Shown here one piece after another: positions 9,006-19,573 of a stretch of DNA of 64,000 nt. The position numbers and the translations under genes are program-made. The stretch is from assembly GCF_003933735.1 (NCBI RefSeq), contig NZ_RSED01000007.1, positions 232,487 to 296,486 on the forward strand, given 5' to 3'. Below the pieces are notes generated by a model. It was not told the DNA's origin. It was given only the letters and a program-made list of their open reading frames with translations, and searched no databases. Positions within the stretch are counted from its first letter, which is position 1, and each line of letters starts with the position of its first letter. The DNA comes from Aquabacterium soli. GTDB lineage: Bacteria; Pseudomonadota; Gammaproteobacteria; Burkholderiales; Burkholderiaceae_C.

Positions 9006-9197
9006 CTATACCAAAGCACGAGGCTCTGAGCACTGGGGTGGCTTGCCCCGGGGAACGAGGCTTTCCTGGGAGAGCAGGCTGTCATCCGCCCATCGCCATA
9101 TGGCCCAAGAGCATATTCCTGTTGCGGTTGTCAGCGCGACCGGCAAGCCGATGTACAGGACGCCGATGCCAGTGACCGAAGCGATGTGAGATGCCAT
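9006..9197 (-). CDS. possible small single-span membrane protein
   Basis: A 63-residue reading frame in the otherwise empty stretch of about 440 bp between the receiver gene and tRNA-Phe. It has one clear hydrophobic segment (VTGIGVLYIGLPVALTTATG, then ICSWAIW) and a charged tail. An AGG sits 6 nt before the ATG. It lies just downstream of the tRNA terminator on the same strand. I recognise no family, and it may be spurious. Confidence 0.25.
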   Translation of the reverse strand: MASHIASVTGIGVLYIGLPVALTTATGICSWAIWRWADDSLLSQESLVPRGKPPQCSEPRALV

Positions 9198-9250
9198 GGT
9201 GTACCTGCTTGGTGTACCAATCCAGGCGGGCAGCGACATGCGGCACAAGT

Positions 9251-9285
9251 AAAAAGCCCCTGACTCCGTTAGGAATCAAGGGCTT
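9251..9285 (-). terminator. rho-independent terminator after tRNA-Phe
   Basis: On the minus strand an AAGCCCTTGATTCC arm pairs with GGAGTCAGGGGCTT across a short loop and is followed by a run of T. It begins 8 bp after the tRNA 3' end. Confidence 0.85.
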
Positions 9286-9293
9286 GGCATTTG

Positions 9294-9369
9294 TGGTGGC
9301 CAAGGGCGGAATCGAACCACCGACACGCGGATTTTCAATCCGCTGCTCTACCGACTGAGCTACTTGGCC
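9294..9369 (-). tRNA. tRNA-Phe (anticodon GAA)
   Basis: A 76-nt cloverleaf including the encoded CCA end. The acceptor stem GGCCAAG pairs with CTTGGCC, the D-arm has AGCTCAGTCGGTAGAGC, and the T-arm has GGTTCGATTCC. The anticodon GAA (9334-9336) is in loop TTGAAAA between CGGA/TCCG arms. It is followed by a good terminator. The ntrX gene ends 48 bp upstream on the same strand. No duplicated 3' end typical of an integrated element was seen nearby. Confidence 0.97.
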
Positions 9370-9417
9370 ATCAACCCGATCTGCGCTGTAGCGATCTCGG
9401 GAAACCAAGAGTATATA

Positions 9418-10239
9418 TCAGTTTGCGACCGCTTTGCGATTGCGGCTGAGATCGACGCCCAATTGTTTGAGCTTGCGGTAGAGGTGGGTGCGCTCCAGGC
9501 CGGTCTTTTCGGCCACGCGGGTCATGCTGCCGCCTTCGCGGGCCAGGTGGAACTCGAAGTAAGCGCGTTCGAAATCGTCGCGGGCTTCGCGCAGGGGGCG
9601 GTCCAGCTCGAACAGTTGCTCATGCGCCAGACCGCTGGACAGCGCGCCAGCAGCGCCGTGGCCGTTGTGCAGGCCATGTGCGGCCGGGTGGTGGCCATGG
9701 CTGCTGTGCAGCGGCTGGTTGCCGATCACATCGGTGCTGCGAAGCGGCACCACCTGTGAGGGCGCGTTGTGGTGGTACGAGGGCGCGGCCGTGATGGGGG
9801 TGACGCTGGCCAGGTGAGGGGTGCCAGGCATGCCCAGGCCCACAGGGCGTGACAGCGGTGCGGGTGTGGCGGGGGCAGGCTTGGCCAGACCCTGCTCGAC
9901 CGCGCGCAGCAGCTTCTGCATGGTGATGGGCTTTTCCAGGAAAGCCTGGGCGCCCACCTTGGTGGCCTCGACGGCGGTGTCGATGGTGCCGTGGCCCGAC
10001 ATCATGATCACGGGCATCGTGAGCTGGCCGTTGGCGCCCCATTCCTTGAGCAGCGTGACACCGTCCACATCAGGCATCCAGATGTCCAGCAGCACCAGAT
10101 CGGGGTTGCAGCGCTCGCGCATGGTGCGGGCCTGGGCGGCGTTCTCGGCCAGTTCGACGGAGTGGCCTTCGTCGGTCAGGATGTCCGACAGCAGGGCCCG
10201 AATGCCCAGTTCGTCGTCAACTACAAGGATGGTTGCCAT
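9418..10239 (-). CDS. NtrX-like response regulator without AAA+ domain (receiver + Fis helix-turn-helix)
   Basis: A 273-residue response regulator. The receiver occupies 1-120, with phospho-acceptor Asp52 in LLDIWMPDVDG and the Lys of FLEKPI. A Pro/Ala/His-rich linker of about 90 residues follows, then a C-terminal Fis-type helix-turn-helix (about 225-268: GGSMTRVAEKTGLERTHLYRKL). Classical NtrX carries a sigma-54-interacting AAA+ domain between these parts; here it is absent, so the protein cannot activate sigma-54 directly and probably acts as a simple DNA-binding regulator. It is the last gene of rsmB–DUF4390–ntrY–ntrX, 25 bp after ntrY, and is the evident partner of that kinase. Confidence 0.88.
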   Translation of the reverse strand: MATILVVDDELGIRALLSDILTDEGHSVELAENAAQARTMRERCNPDLVLLDIWMPDVDGVTLLKEWGANGQLTMPVIMMSGHGTIDTAVEATKVGAQAFLEKPITMQKLLRAVEQGLAKPAPATPAPLSRPVGLGMPGTPHLASVTPITAAPSYHHNAPSQVVPLRSTDVIGNQPLHSSHGHHPAAHGLHNGHGAAGALSSGLAHEQLFELDRPLREARDDFERAYFEFHLAREGGSMTRVAEKTGLERTHLYRKLKQLGVDLSRNRKAVAN

Positions 10240-10264
10240 GAATTTTGTGTCTCTGTGGTGTGCG

Positions 10265-12577
10265 CTACACGCCTGGATGCGCCGCCACGGGAGTATGGGA
10301 TGACAGCTTTGAAAATGATAGCGAAACTTGTGCCCCTCTCAAACCGCCGGGCGCTGAGGGATTGCCAGGGGATTCCAGGTTTCGCAGCCGCACGGTGGCG
10401 TCGTGTTCGTCGGCGATCTTCTTGACCACGGCCAAGCCCAGGCCCGTGCCGTGTGATTTCGTGGTGACGTAGGGTTCGAACGCCCTTTTGAGCACCTGTT
10501 CTGGAAAACCGGGTCCGTTGTCTCGGATCACGAGTCGAACGGCAGGGGTGTGCCCCGGTGGGTTCTGCCGCACTTCGGTGAGCAGCGTGACGCGCGGTGG
10601 GCGGGTGTCGTCGCTGGCTGTCGTCTGCACGGCATCAAGCGCATTTTGCACCAGGTTGTGCACAACCTGGCGTAACAGGGTGGCATCGCCCAGGATGTGG
10701 GGCAGGTCGTGCGCCAGTTGAACGGTCAGCAGGCCGCTCTCGACGGCCTGGCCGTACAGGGCCAGGACATCGTTGACCAGGGTGTTGAGGTCCAGCGGCG
10801 CCAGCCGTGACGAGGGCAGGCGCGCAAAGTCGCGGAACTCGTTGATCAGTGTCTTGAGCGCCTGCACCTGGGTGACGATGGTGGTGACGGAGCGGTTGAG
10901 CAGGTGCTGGCCGGGCTCGTCCAGCTTGGCCTCCAGCTTCATCTGCAGGCGCTCGGCCGACAGCTGGATGGGCGTGAGCGGGTTCTTGATCTCGTGCGCC
11001 ACACGCCGCGCCACCTCGCCCCAGGCCTTGGAGCGCTGGGCCGACACCAGCTCGCTGATGTCGTCGAACACGATCAGGCGGGCGTCGGCGGGCAGGTCGG
11101 CACCGCGCACCAGCAGGGTCTGGGCCGCGGCCTTCGGGTCCTCAGGGTTGGTGCTGCCGCCCTCGGCCAGGGGGCGCTCGAAGGATTCCTGCCATTGCTG
11201 GCGCTCGCCGGGTTCGGGGTCGCTGGCGTAGGACGCGAAGCGCTCGTCGATGGACACGGCCAGGGCCTGCAGGCCGGGCACGGCATGGAGCGGCTGGCCG
11301 CGGTAGGCCGACAGTGGCGCCCGCAGGATGCGCGTGGCGCCGGGGTTGACGGTGTCGATCAGGCCGTGCCGATCGAACACGATCACGCCCGAGGTCAGGT
11401 TGTCCAGGATGGTCTGCACGTGCACATAGGCGCTGTCGACCTGCAGGGCGCTGATCTCGGCCTGCGTGCGGGCATCGGCCAGTTGCTGGGTCATGGCCGC
11501 GAAATCGCGGGTCAGGCCGCCGAGTTCGTCCTTCGAGGCGAAGATGGGCTTGGGACTGAGGTCGCCGCCAGCCACGTCGCGCACGCCTTCGGCCAGCAGC
11601 AGCAGGGGGCGGGCCAACTGCTGGCCGAGGATGGCGGCCAGCACCATGGCGCCGAACACCGCCAGCACCAGCGACAGCGTCAGCGTGCCGATGTACATGC
11701 TGCGCAGCCCTTCACGCCCCAGCGAGCGTTGCTGGTATTCACGGTAGGCGTTCTGCACGTCCAGCGCATTGCGCACCAGATCGGCCGGCAGGCGCTGCTG
11801 CACCAGCAGGAAGTGGCCGCGGCCCTGCAGGCTGAAGCTGCGGTCGGGCATCCAGGCCAGTGCGATGACGCGGGGGGTGTCGCCCTCGTCCAGGCCGTCG
11901 ATCAGGGAGATGACGCCTTTCTGGCGGGCATCCTGCCGCCAGGTGGCGTTGACGCGCTGGGTGCGCAACTGCGTGGCGGTGTCGCCGCCCACGCGGGTCT
12001 CGACCATGCCGGATTCGCTGACCAGGGCGATGGATTCGGCGCCCAGTTGCTCGCGCAGGCGCTCGAGCTCCAGCAGTTGCGGGGCGGTGTCGATGAGGCG
12101 CTGGCTGGGCAGGATGGACATGCGCTCGGCGGCCAGCTGGGTTTTTTGCCCCAGGTCCTGGCTGAGGGTGTCGAGTGTGTTGCGGCCCAGGTTGAGCCCG
12201 GCTTCCAGCGCCCCTTCGACGCGCACGTCGAACCAGGTCTCGATGCTGCGCGAGACGAACTGGTAGGACACACCATAGATCAGCAGGCCCGGCACCAGGG
12301 CCACCAGCGCGAAGATGCTGGCCAGCTTGAGCAGCAACTGGCTGCCGAACTTGCGCCGGCGTATGCGCAGCGCCAGGGTGCCCAGGGCCAGCACGATGGC
12401 CAGGCCGAGCAGCGAGGCGATGGCCACGTTCGTCCAGAACAGCCAGGCGAACAGGGGCTCGAAGCGCTCGCGGTTCTGCGTGGCGAACACCAGCATGAAG
12501 GCCAGCACGAGGCCGGCGCCCAGCATGGCCAGGCCGGCGACGATCCAGGCCCAGCGGTTGGCCTTGATGGTGCTCAT
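10265..12577 (-). CDS. NtrY-like membrane sensor histidine kinase
   Basis: A 770-residue inner-membrane kinase. Two hydrophobic segments lie near the N-terminus (about 10-65), a third at about 85-110, a periplasmic region of roughly 180 residues follows, and a further membrane span sits at about 300-325. Next come a HAMP linker (LARPLLLLAEGVRDVAGGDL), a PAS domain (about 385-500), HisKA with EVARRVAHEIKNPLTPIQL, and an HATPase (NLVQNALDAV, DNGPGFP, GTGLGLAVVKKI). This is the usual NtrY layout. It is translated 10 bp after the DUF4390 gene and 25 bp before the NtrX-like regulator. In this family the pair is linked to nitrogen or redox response; the ligand here is unknown. Confidence 0.92.
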   Translation of the reverse strand: MSTIKANRWAWIVAGLAMLGAGLVLAFMLVFATQNRERFEPLFAWLFWTNVAIASLLGLAIVLALGTLALRIRRRKFGSQLLLKLASIFALVALVPGLLIYGVSYQFVSRSIETWFDVRVEGALEAGLNLGRNTLDTLSQDLGQKTQLAAERMSILPSQRLIDTAPQLLELERLREQLGAESIALVSESGMVETRVGGDTATQLRTQRVNATWRQDARQKGVISLIDGLDEGDTPRVIALAWMPDRSFSLQGRGHFLLVQQRLPADLVRNALDVQNAYREYQQRSLGREGLRSMYIGTLTLSLVLAVFGAMVLAAILGQQLARPLLLLAEGVRDVAGGDLSPKPIFASKDELGGLTRDFAAMTQQLADARTQAEISALQVDSAYVHVQTILDNLTSGVIVFDRHGLIDTVNPGATRILRAPLSAYRGQPLHAVPGLQALAVSIDERFASYASDPEPGERQQWQESFERPLAEGGSTNPEDPKAAAQTLLVRGADLPADARLIVFDDISELVSAQRSKAWGEVARRVAHEIKNPLTPIQLSAERLQMKLEAKLDEPGQHLLNRSVTTIVTQVQALKTLINEFRDFARLPSSRLAPLDLNTLVNDVLALYGQAVESGLLTVQLAHDLPHILGDATLLRQVVHNLVQNALDAVQTTASDDTRPPRVTLLTEVRQNPPGHTPAVRLVIRDNGPGFPEQVLKRAFEPYVTTKSHGTGLGLAVVKKIADEHDATVRLRNLESPGNPSAPGGLRGAQVSLSFSKLSSHTPVAAHPGV

Positions 12578-12587
12578 CTCTGAAGAC

Positions 12588-13178
12588 TCATCGGGTGGCG
12601 GGAACGGCCAGGCGGCGCTGCACGGCCAGCGTCCATTCGTTCTGGTCGCTCAGGCCGATCTGAAGGGGGCGGGGCAGCTCGTCGCGGTCGAGCTCGAAAC
12701 TGAACTCGATGTAGTGGCTGCGGTCGTCGGGCGCGGGCGCGCCGTCCATGATGCGCCAGCGGCTGCTGCGCTGCAGCACGCCCAGCGCCTCGGTGAGGCT
12801 GGCGTAGTGCTGGCTCAGGCCGTCGAAACTGACGCGCCAGCGGCGGGTGAGGGGCTGGTAGGCCAGGCGCCAGCGGCGTTCGGCCACGGCGCGGGAGCGG
12901 TCGCTCCAGTACCAGCGTTCGCGAAACACCTCGGCACGGGCTACGAACACCACCGCCACGCCTTTGTAGAGCGCGTCTTCCACGTCCCGCGGCAGGTCGA
13001 AATGCACGTCGTAGCTCAGCACCAGGCCGTCCTCGGCGCGCTGGACCTGCAACTGGGTGAGCTCGACCTGGGGCTTGCCGCTGGTGGTGATCTGCGCGTG
13101 GACGGCCCCGGCCATGGCGGCTGCGGCCACGGTGGTGGCGACTCGCAGCAAAAAGACGCGACGGCGGGACTCGGGCAT
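12588..13178 (-). CDS. DUF4390 exported protein
   Basis: A 196-residue protein with an N-terminal signal (arginine-rich start, hydrophobic core, AHA cleavage site near 28) and a beta-rich mature part matching DUF4390, including WRLAYQPLTRRWRVS and WRI. The function of the family is not known. It is invariably found between rsmB and ntrY in Burkholderiales, and here it is separated from them by 2 bp and 10 bp. This tight coupling suggests that it works with the NtrY sensor, perhaps in the periplasm. The RRRVFLL stretch is Tat-like, but Sec export is equally possible. Confidence 0.88.
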   Translation of the reverse strand: MPESRRRVFLLRVATTVAAAAMAGAVHAQITTSGKPQVELTQLQVQRAEDGLVLSYDVHFDLPRDVEDALYKGVAVVFVARAEVFRERWYWSDRSRAVAERRWRLAYQPLTRRWRVSFDGLSQHYASLTEALGVLQRSSRWRIMDGAPAPDDRSHYIEFSFELDRDELPRPLQIGLSDQNEWTLAVQRRLAVPATR

Positions 13179-13180
13179 GG

Positions 13181-14575
13181 TCAGCGGGTGGCGGACTTGC
13201 TCAGCAAGGCGTAGTAGAAGCCATCCCCCGGATCGCGAGGGCCGGCAGACTCGGCGGGGCTGCCCGTGGGGACCGCCTCAAGGTATTCGACCACAGGCAG
13301 CAGGTGGCCTGGGGCCGGCAGGCGGCTCGCCTGGGGCTGGCGTTGCAAAAATGCGTCGATGCGCTGCTCGCCCTCCTGCTTGAAGAGCGAGCAAGTGCAG
13401 TAGAGCAGATGGCCTCCTGGCGCCAGCAGGGGCCACAGGGCGTCGAGCAGGCGGTCCTGGGTCTCGGCCAGGGCGGGGATGTCGCTGGCGCGGCGCAGCC
13501 AGCGGGCGTCCGGGTGGCGGCGCACGATGCCGGAACCGCTGCAGGGCGCGTCCAGCAGGATGGCGTCGAAGGGGCGGCCGTCCCACCAGGCGCTGGTGTC
13601 GGCGGCGTCGGCCGCGCGGGTGGTGGCACGGGCCGTGGCGGGCAGGTGCAGGCGCTGGAGGGTGTCGTCCACGCGGCGCAGGCGGGCGGCATCAAAGTCC
13701 AGGGCCAGCACGTCCAGGTCGGCGGTTTCCAGCAGGTGGGCGGTCTTGCCGCCTGGGGCGCTGCAGGCATCGAGCACCCGGGTGCCCGGCATCAGGCGAT
13801 CGCCCAGCGCTTCGAGCAGCAAGGGTGCGGCGCGCTGGGCCGAGGTGTCCTGCACGGACACGTCGCCTTGCTCGAACCCGGGCAGCAGGTGCACCGGCAC
13901 GGCCTGGGTGAGCAACAGCCCGTCGCCGAGCACCGGGGTGGCGTTCAATCCGGCGTCCTGCAGGCGGGCGAGGTAGGCCTCGCGCGTGCCGTGGCGCCGG
14001 TTGACGCGCAGCACCATGGGGCCGGGGTGCTGGTTGGCCTGCAGCAGGGCCTGCCAGTGATCGGGCCAGTCCTGCTTCAACTGGTCGATCCACCAGCGGG
14101 GGTGGTTCCAGCGCGCTTCTTCATCCTGCTCGGCCTGGGCGAGCAGGGCATCGCGCTCGCGCAGGAAACGGCGCAGCACGGCATTGACCATGCCCGAGGC
14201 CGGTCTGGCCTGGCGCTTGGCCGCGTCCACGGCCTGGTCGACCAGGGTGTGCGGGCTGTACTCTGTGCCGCAGGCCAGGGCCAGGGCCGACAGCAGCAGG
14301 CCATCGACCGAGGGGGCTGGCGCGCGCGGCACCAGCAGCGCGCGCAGCCGGCGCGCCAGGCCCAGGCGGCGCATCACGGCGAAGGACAAGGCCTGGGTGC
14401 CGGGTCGCACGGCGGGCGGGCAGGCGTCCAGCGCGTCGGTCAGCGATCGCCCGGCCTGCACGGCGGCCACGGCATCGGCGCAGTGGCTGAGCAGGCGCCA
14501 CAAAGGCGGGGCGCCGGCGGGGCTGGCAGGGGCATTCCGGGATGCGGAATGCGGAGGTCGGGACGGAGCAGGCAT
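13181..14575 (-). CDS. rsmB: 16S rRNA (cytosine-967-C5)-methyltransferase RsmB
   Basis: A 464-residue protein. A NusB-like RNA-binding domain (about 25-170) is followed by a Rossmann methyltransferase domain. SAM-binding motif I is VLDACSAPGGKTAHLL near 265-280. The two catalytic cysteines of the m5C family are seen in DAPCSGSG and YCTCSLF. It methylates C967 of 16S rRNA. It is the first gene of the rsmB–DUF4390–ntrY–ntrX unit, with 2 bp to the next gene. The usual upstream fmt gene is not here; the neighbour is an acyltransferase. Confidence 0.95.
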   Translation of the reverse strand: MPAPSRPPHSASRNAPASPAGAPPLWRLLSHCADAVAAVQAGRSLTDALDACPPAVRPGTQALSFAVMRRLGLARRLRALLVPRAPAPSVDGLLLSALALACGTEYSPHTLVDQAVDAAKRQARPASGMVNAVLRRFLRERDALLAQAEQDEEARWNHPRWWIDQLKQDWPDHWQALLQANQHPGPMVLRVNRRHGTREAYLARLQDAGLNATPVLGDGLLLTQAVPVHLLPGFEQGDVSVQDTSAQRAAPLLLEALGDRLMPGTRVLDACSAPGGKTAHLLETADLDVLALDFDAARLRRVDDTLQRLHLPATARATTRAADAADTSAWWDGRPFDAILLDAPCSGSGIVRRHPDARWLRRASDIPALAETQDRLLDALWPLLAPGGHLLYCTCSLFKQEGEQRIDAFLQRQPQASRLPAPGHLLPVVEYLEAVPTGSPAESAGPRDPGDGFYYALLSKSATR

Positions 14576-14635
14576 GGCGCGCAGTCTATGCGCTGCGCGT
14601 GTAGTTTCGTGAAGCGGGGGGCAGGGGCCAGGCGG

Positions 14636-15493
14636 TCAGGCGCCCAGGAAGTGGCGGCGGTAGCGGGCCGGCAGGTCGGCGATGCGCATCATCATGGGCA
14701 GGTCGGCGGTGTTGAAATCAGGGTCCCAGGCGGGTGCGCCCAGGATCTTGGCGCCGCAGCGCAGGTAGCCCTTGATCAGCGCGGGCGGCTCGACGGCCAG
14801 GTGGCTGTCCAGGTCGGCCACGGGCAGGGGCAGGCGGGGGCGCACCTGCCACTCGATGGGGGCCAGGTGGGTGTGGCGCAGCTGCTCCCACAGGCTGGCG
14901 GCCACGTGGCCGCCGTCACGCATGCTGATGCTGGCGCAGCCGATCATGGTGTCCAGGTCGTTGCGCACCATGAACTCGGCCAGCGCGCCCCACAGGGCCA
15001 GGATCACGCCGCCCTGGCGGTGGTCGGGGTGCACGCAGGAGCGGCCCAGCTCGACCATCTTGCCGCGCAGCGGGCGCAGGCGGGTCAGGTCGAACTCGGT
15101 CTCGCTGTACAGGCCGCCCACGCGTTTGGCCGCTTCCGGCGTCAGCACGCGGTAGGTGCCGATCACCTCGCCGGGCTCGCCGCCTTGGCCTTCCAGGCGC
15201 ACCAGCAGGTGCTCGCAGTAGGGATCGAACAGGTCGATGTCATGGCCGGGCGGGCTGCCGGCGGGCACGCTCAGGCGCGCCCCCATCTCGTCGGCGAAGA
15301 TCTGGTGCCTCAGGCGCTGGGCCGCGAGAACATCCTGCGCAGTGCGCGCCCAAACGACTTCCAGTTTCGGGGCTGCGGCAGCATCGGGGGGTGTTGAGCC
15401 ACGATGAAGGGACCTCCGGGACGGCGCGGAGCCGCGTGCGAGCGAAGGGCTCAGGTCCGACAGTGGCAGGGTGGGCAAAGGCAGGTCCCGCAT
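14636..15493 (-). CDS. OlsB-like ornithine-acyl-ACP N-acyltransferase (GNAT fold)
   Basis: A 285-residue protein of the OlsB/hemolysin-like acyltransferase family, which makes lyso-ornithine lipid from ornithine and 3-hydroxyacyl-ACP at the inner membrane. Recognisable parts are AAQRLRHQIFADEMGA, FDPYCEHLLVR, VIGTYRVL, KMVELGRSCVHPDHR and KGYLRCGA. I chose ATG 15493 because a GGAG lies 6 nt before it; an ATG two codons upstream abuts the same GGAG. No OlsA partner is next to it, so ornithine-lipid synthesis is inferred rather than shown. It is divergent from ptsI. Confidence 0.8.
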   Translation of the reverse strand: MRDLPLPTLPLSDLSPSLARGSAPSRRSLHRGSTPPDAAAAPKLEVVWARTAQDVLAAQRLRHQIFADEMGARLSVPAGSPPGHDIDLFDPYCEHLLVRLEGQGGEPGEVIGTYRVLTPEAAKRVGGLYSETEFDLTRLRPLRGKMVELGRSCVHPDHRQGGVILALWGALAEFMVRNDLDTMIGCASISMRDGGHVAASLWEQLRHTHLAPIEWQVRPRLPLPVADLDSHLAVEPPALIKGYLRCGAKILGAPAWDPDFNTADLPMMMRIADLPARYRRHFLGA

Positions 15494-15656
15494 CGTCATC
15501 TCCGGTTGGTCGTTGATGCACGGCAGTGTGGGCGGCGGGCATGACCGCGCCATGAACCTTGTGTGACGGAACCATGACGCAGGGCAAGACCCTGACGGGC
15601 TGCATCCTGGTTAAATCCGGAGTCCCTTCCACCGCCTGAACTGCTAGCATCCCCAC

Positions 15657-17453
15657 ATGAGCATCCAGATCTTCGGCCTGCCAGTTTCACGGGGGGTGGC
15701 CATCGGCCGCGCCGTGCTGATTGCGTCCGGACGTGTGGACGTGCCTCACCACTTCGTCGATCCTGCCCGGGTCGACGAAGAAATCGCACGCCTGACCGAG
15801 GCCCGCGACACGGTGGCGGTCGAGTTCGATGCCCTCAAGCGCGATCTGCCCAGCGACGTGCCGGCCGAACTGGCCGCCCTGCTGGACGTGCACCAGATGC
15901 TGCTGCAGGACGAGGCCCTGATCGGGGCCGCCGGCGACTGGATCCGCGAGCGCCACTACAACGCCGAGTGGGCGCTGTCGGCGCAGCTCGAGGTGCTGGC
16001 CCGGCAGTTCGACGAGATGGAAGACGCCTACCTGCGCGAGCGCAAGGCCGACCTGGAGCAGGTGGTCGAGCGATTGCTGCGGGTGCTGGGCCGAGGGGTG
16101 GGCCTGCCCGCCATGCAGCCGCACGCACGCGATTTCGGCGGCGATGAGCCGCTGGTGCTGGTGGCCAGCGATATTTCACCTGCCGACATGCTGACCTTCA
16201 AGCGCAGCGTGTTCACGGGCTTCGTCACCGATGTCGGCGGCAAGACCTCGCACACCGCCATCGTGGCGCGCAGCATGGACATCCCCGCGGTGGTGGGGGC
16301 GCGCCAGGCCAGCGGCCTGATCCGGCAGGACGACTGCATCATCATCGACGGCGACGCCGGCCTGGTGATCGTCGATCCCTCGCCCATCGTGCTGGAGGAA
16401 TACCGCTTCCGCCAGCGCCAGAGCGAGCTCGAGCGCAGCCGCCTGGCCCGCCTGCGGCACACGCCGGCCGTCACGCTCGACGGCGAGCGCATCGAGCTGC
16501 TGGCCAACATCGAGATGCCCGAAGACGCGCCCGTGGCGCTGGAGGCGGGTTCGGCCGGTGTGGGCCTGTTCCGCAGCGAGTTTTTGTTCATGGGACGCGG
16601 CATCGACCTGCCCGATGAGGAAGAGCAGTACGGTGCCTACCGCCGCGCGGTCGAAGGCATGAACGGCCTGCCGGTCACCATCCGCACGGTCGACATCGGC
16701 GCCGACAAGCCGCTGGAGGGCATGACGCAGAGCGAGCTGCGCCACGAATCGGTGCTGAACCCGGCGCTGGGCTTGCGGGCCATCCGCTGGAGCCTGTCAG
16801 AGCCCAGCATGTTCCGCCGCCAATTGCGCGCGCTCTTCCGGGCGGCCGCCCATGGGCCGGTCAAGATCCTGATCCCGATGCTGGGCAGTGCCCACGAGAT
16901 CCGCCAGACGCTGGAGCAGGTGGCGCTGGTGCAGCGGCAACTGTCTGAATCGGGCAAGCCGATCGGCAAGGTGCAGCTGGGCGCCATGATCGAGGTGCCG
17001 GCCGCGGCGCTCACACTGCCGATCTTCCTGAAGCACTTCGATTTCCTGTCGATAGGCACGAACGACCTGATCCAGTACACGCTGGCCATCGACCGCGCCG
17101 ACGAGGCCGTGGCCCACCTGTACGACCCGTGGCACCCCGCGGTGCTCAACCTGGTCTACCAGACCATCCAGCAGGCCAATGCCGCCGGGCGCGGCGTGAG
17201 CGTGTGCGGTGAAATGGCAGGCGATCCGGCCTTCACCGAACTGCTGCTGGCCATGGGCCTGCGCAGTTTCTCGATGCACCCCACGCAGGTCGCGGCCGTC
17301 AAGCAGCGCGTGCTGCGCGCCGACACGCGCCGTCTGGCCGGTGCCGTCGACATCGTGCTGGCCAGCGACGAGCCCGAGAAGGCCTGGGCCGAGGCCCAGG
17401 TGGCGGGTGGGGCGCCCGCCCTGTCACCCGCGCGTCTGGCTTCCGTGGCCTGA
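15657..17453 (+). CDS. ptsI: PTS enzyme I (phosphoenolpyruvate–protein phosphotransferase)
   Basis: A 598-residue cytoplasmic enzyme that takes phosphate from PEP and passes it to HPr. The phospho-His199 lies in GGKTSHTAIVARSM. PEP-binding signatures are GVGLFRSEFLFMGR, SIGTNDLIQYTLAIDR and the Cys of VSVCGEMAGDP. Length and domain order (helical HPr-binding, His, PEP barrel) are standard. HPr and EIIA genes normally precede ptsI in Burkholderiales but are not adjacent here; the upstream gene is the divergent acyltransferase. No clear Shine–Dalgarno precedes ATG 15657. Confidence 0.95.
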   Translation: MSIQIFGLPVSRGVAIGRAVLIASGRVDVPHHFVDPARVDEEIARLTEARDTVAVEFDALKRDLPSDVPAELAALLDVHQMLLQDEALIGAAGDWIRERHYNAEWALSAQLEVLARQFDEMEDAYLRERKADLEQVVERLLRVLGRGVGLPAMQPHARDFGGDEPLVLVASDISPADMLTFKRSVFTGFVTDVGGKTSHTAIVARSMDIPAVVGARQASGLIRQDDCIIIDGDAGLVIVDPSPIVLEEYRFRQRQSELERSRLARLRHTPAVTLDGERIELLANIEMPEDAPVALEAGSAGVGLFRSEFLFMGRGIDLPDEEEQYGAYRRAVEGMNGLPVTIRTVDIGADKPLEGMTQSELRHESVLNPALGLRAIRWSLSEPSMFRRQLRALFRAAAHGPVKILIPMLGSAHEIRQTLEQVALVQRQLSESGKPIGKVQLGAMIEVPAAALTLPIFLKHFDFLSIGTNDLIQYTLAIDRADEAVAHLYDPWHPAVLNLVYQTIQQANAAGRGVSVCGEMAGDPAFTELLLAMGLRSFSMHPTQVAAVKQRVLRADTRRLAGAVDIVLASDEPEKAWAEAQVAGGAPALSPARLASVA

Positions 17454-17499
17454 CCCGCTCTCTGCGGGCTCTGTGGGCCTGGTGTGAGCCCTGAGCGCC

Positions 17500-19395
<1,896 letters not shown>

Positions 19396-19573
19396 GGTGG
19401 GTGGGCAGGCGAAAAATGGGGGAAAAACGGCAGGAGCGACGACAAAGGCGGGCCCATCCGGAAACAGTCGGCATGTGGCCGAATCCCCGATTGTCGCCGC
19501 TTCGGCGCGGTATGGCCAATTCCCTGAAGGAGCGGGGGTGCGCGGCGCGGTGGACAAGGTCACAATCTCGGCC

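Noticed and set aside
9294..9417. tRNA-Phe as an attachment site for an integrated element
   Set aside because: No integrase gene and no repeat of the tRNA 3' end were seen in the window. Flanking genes are ordinary chromosomal ones.
10904..12583. A 559-codon plus-strand frame across ntrY
   Set aside because: It is antisense to a complete NtrY-like kinase and shows low-complexity His/Gln/Gly composition.
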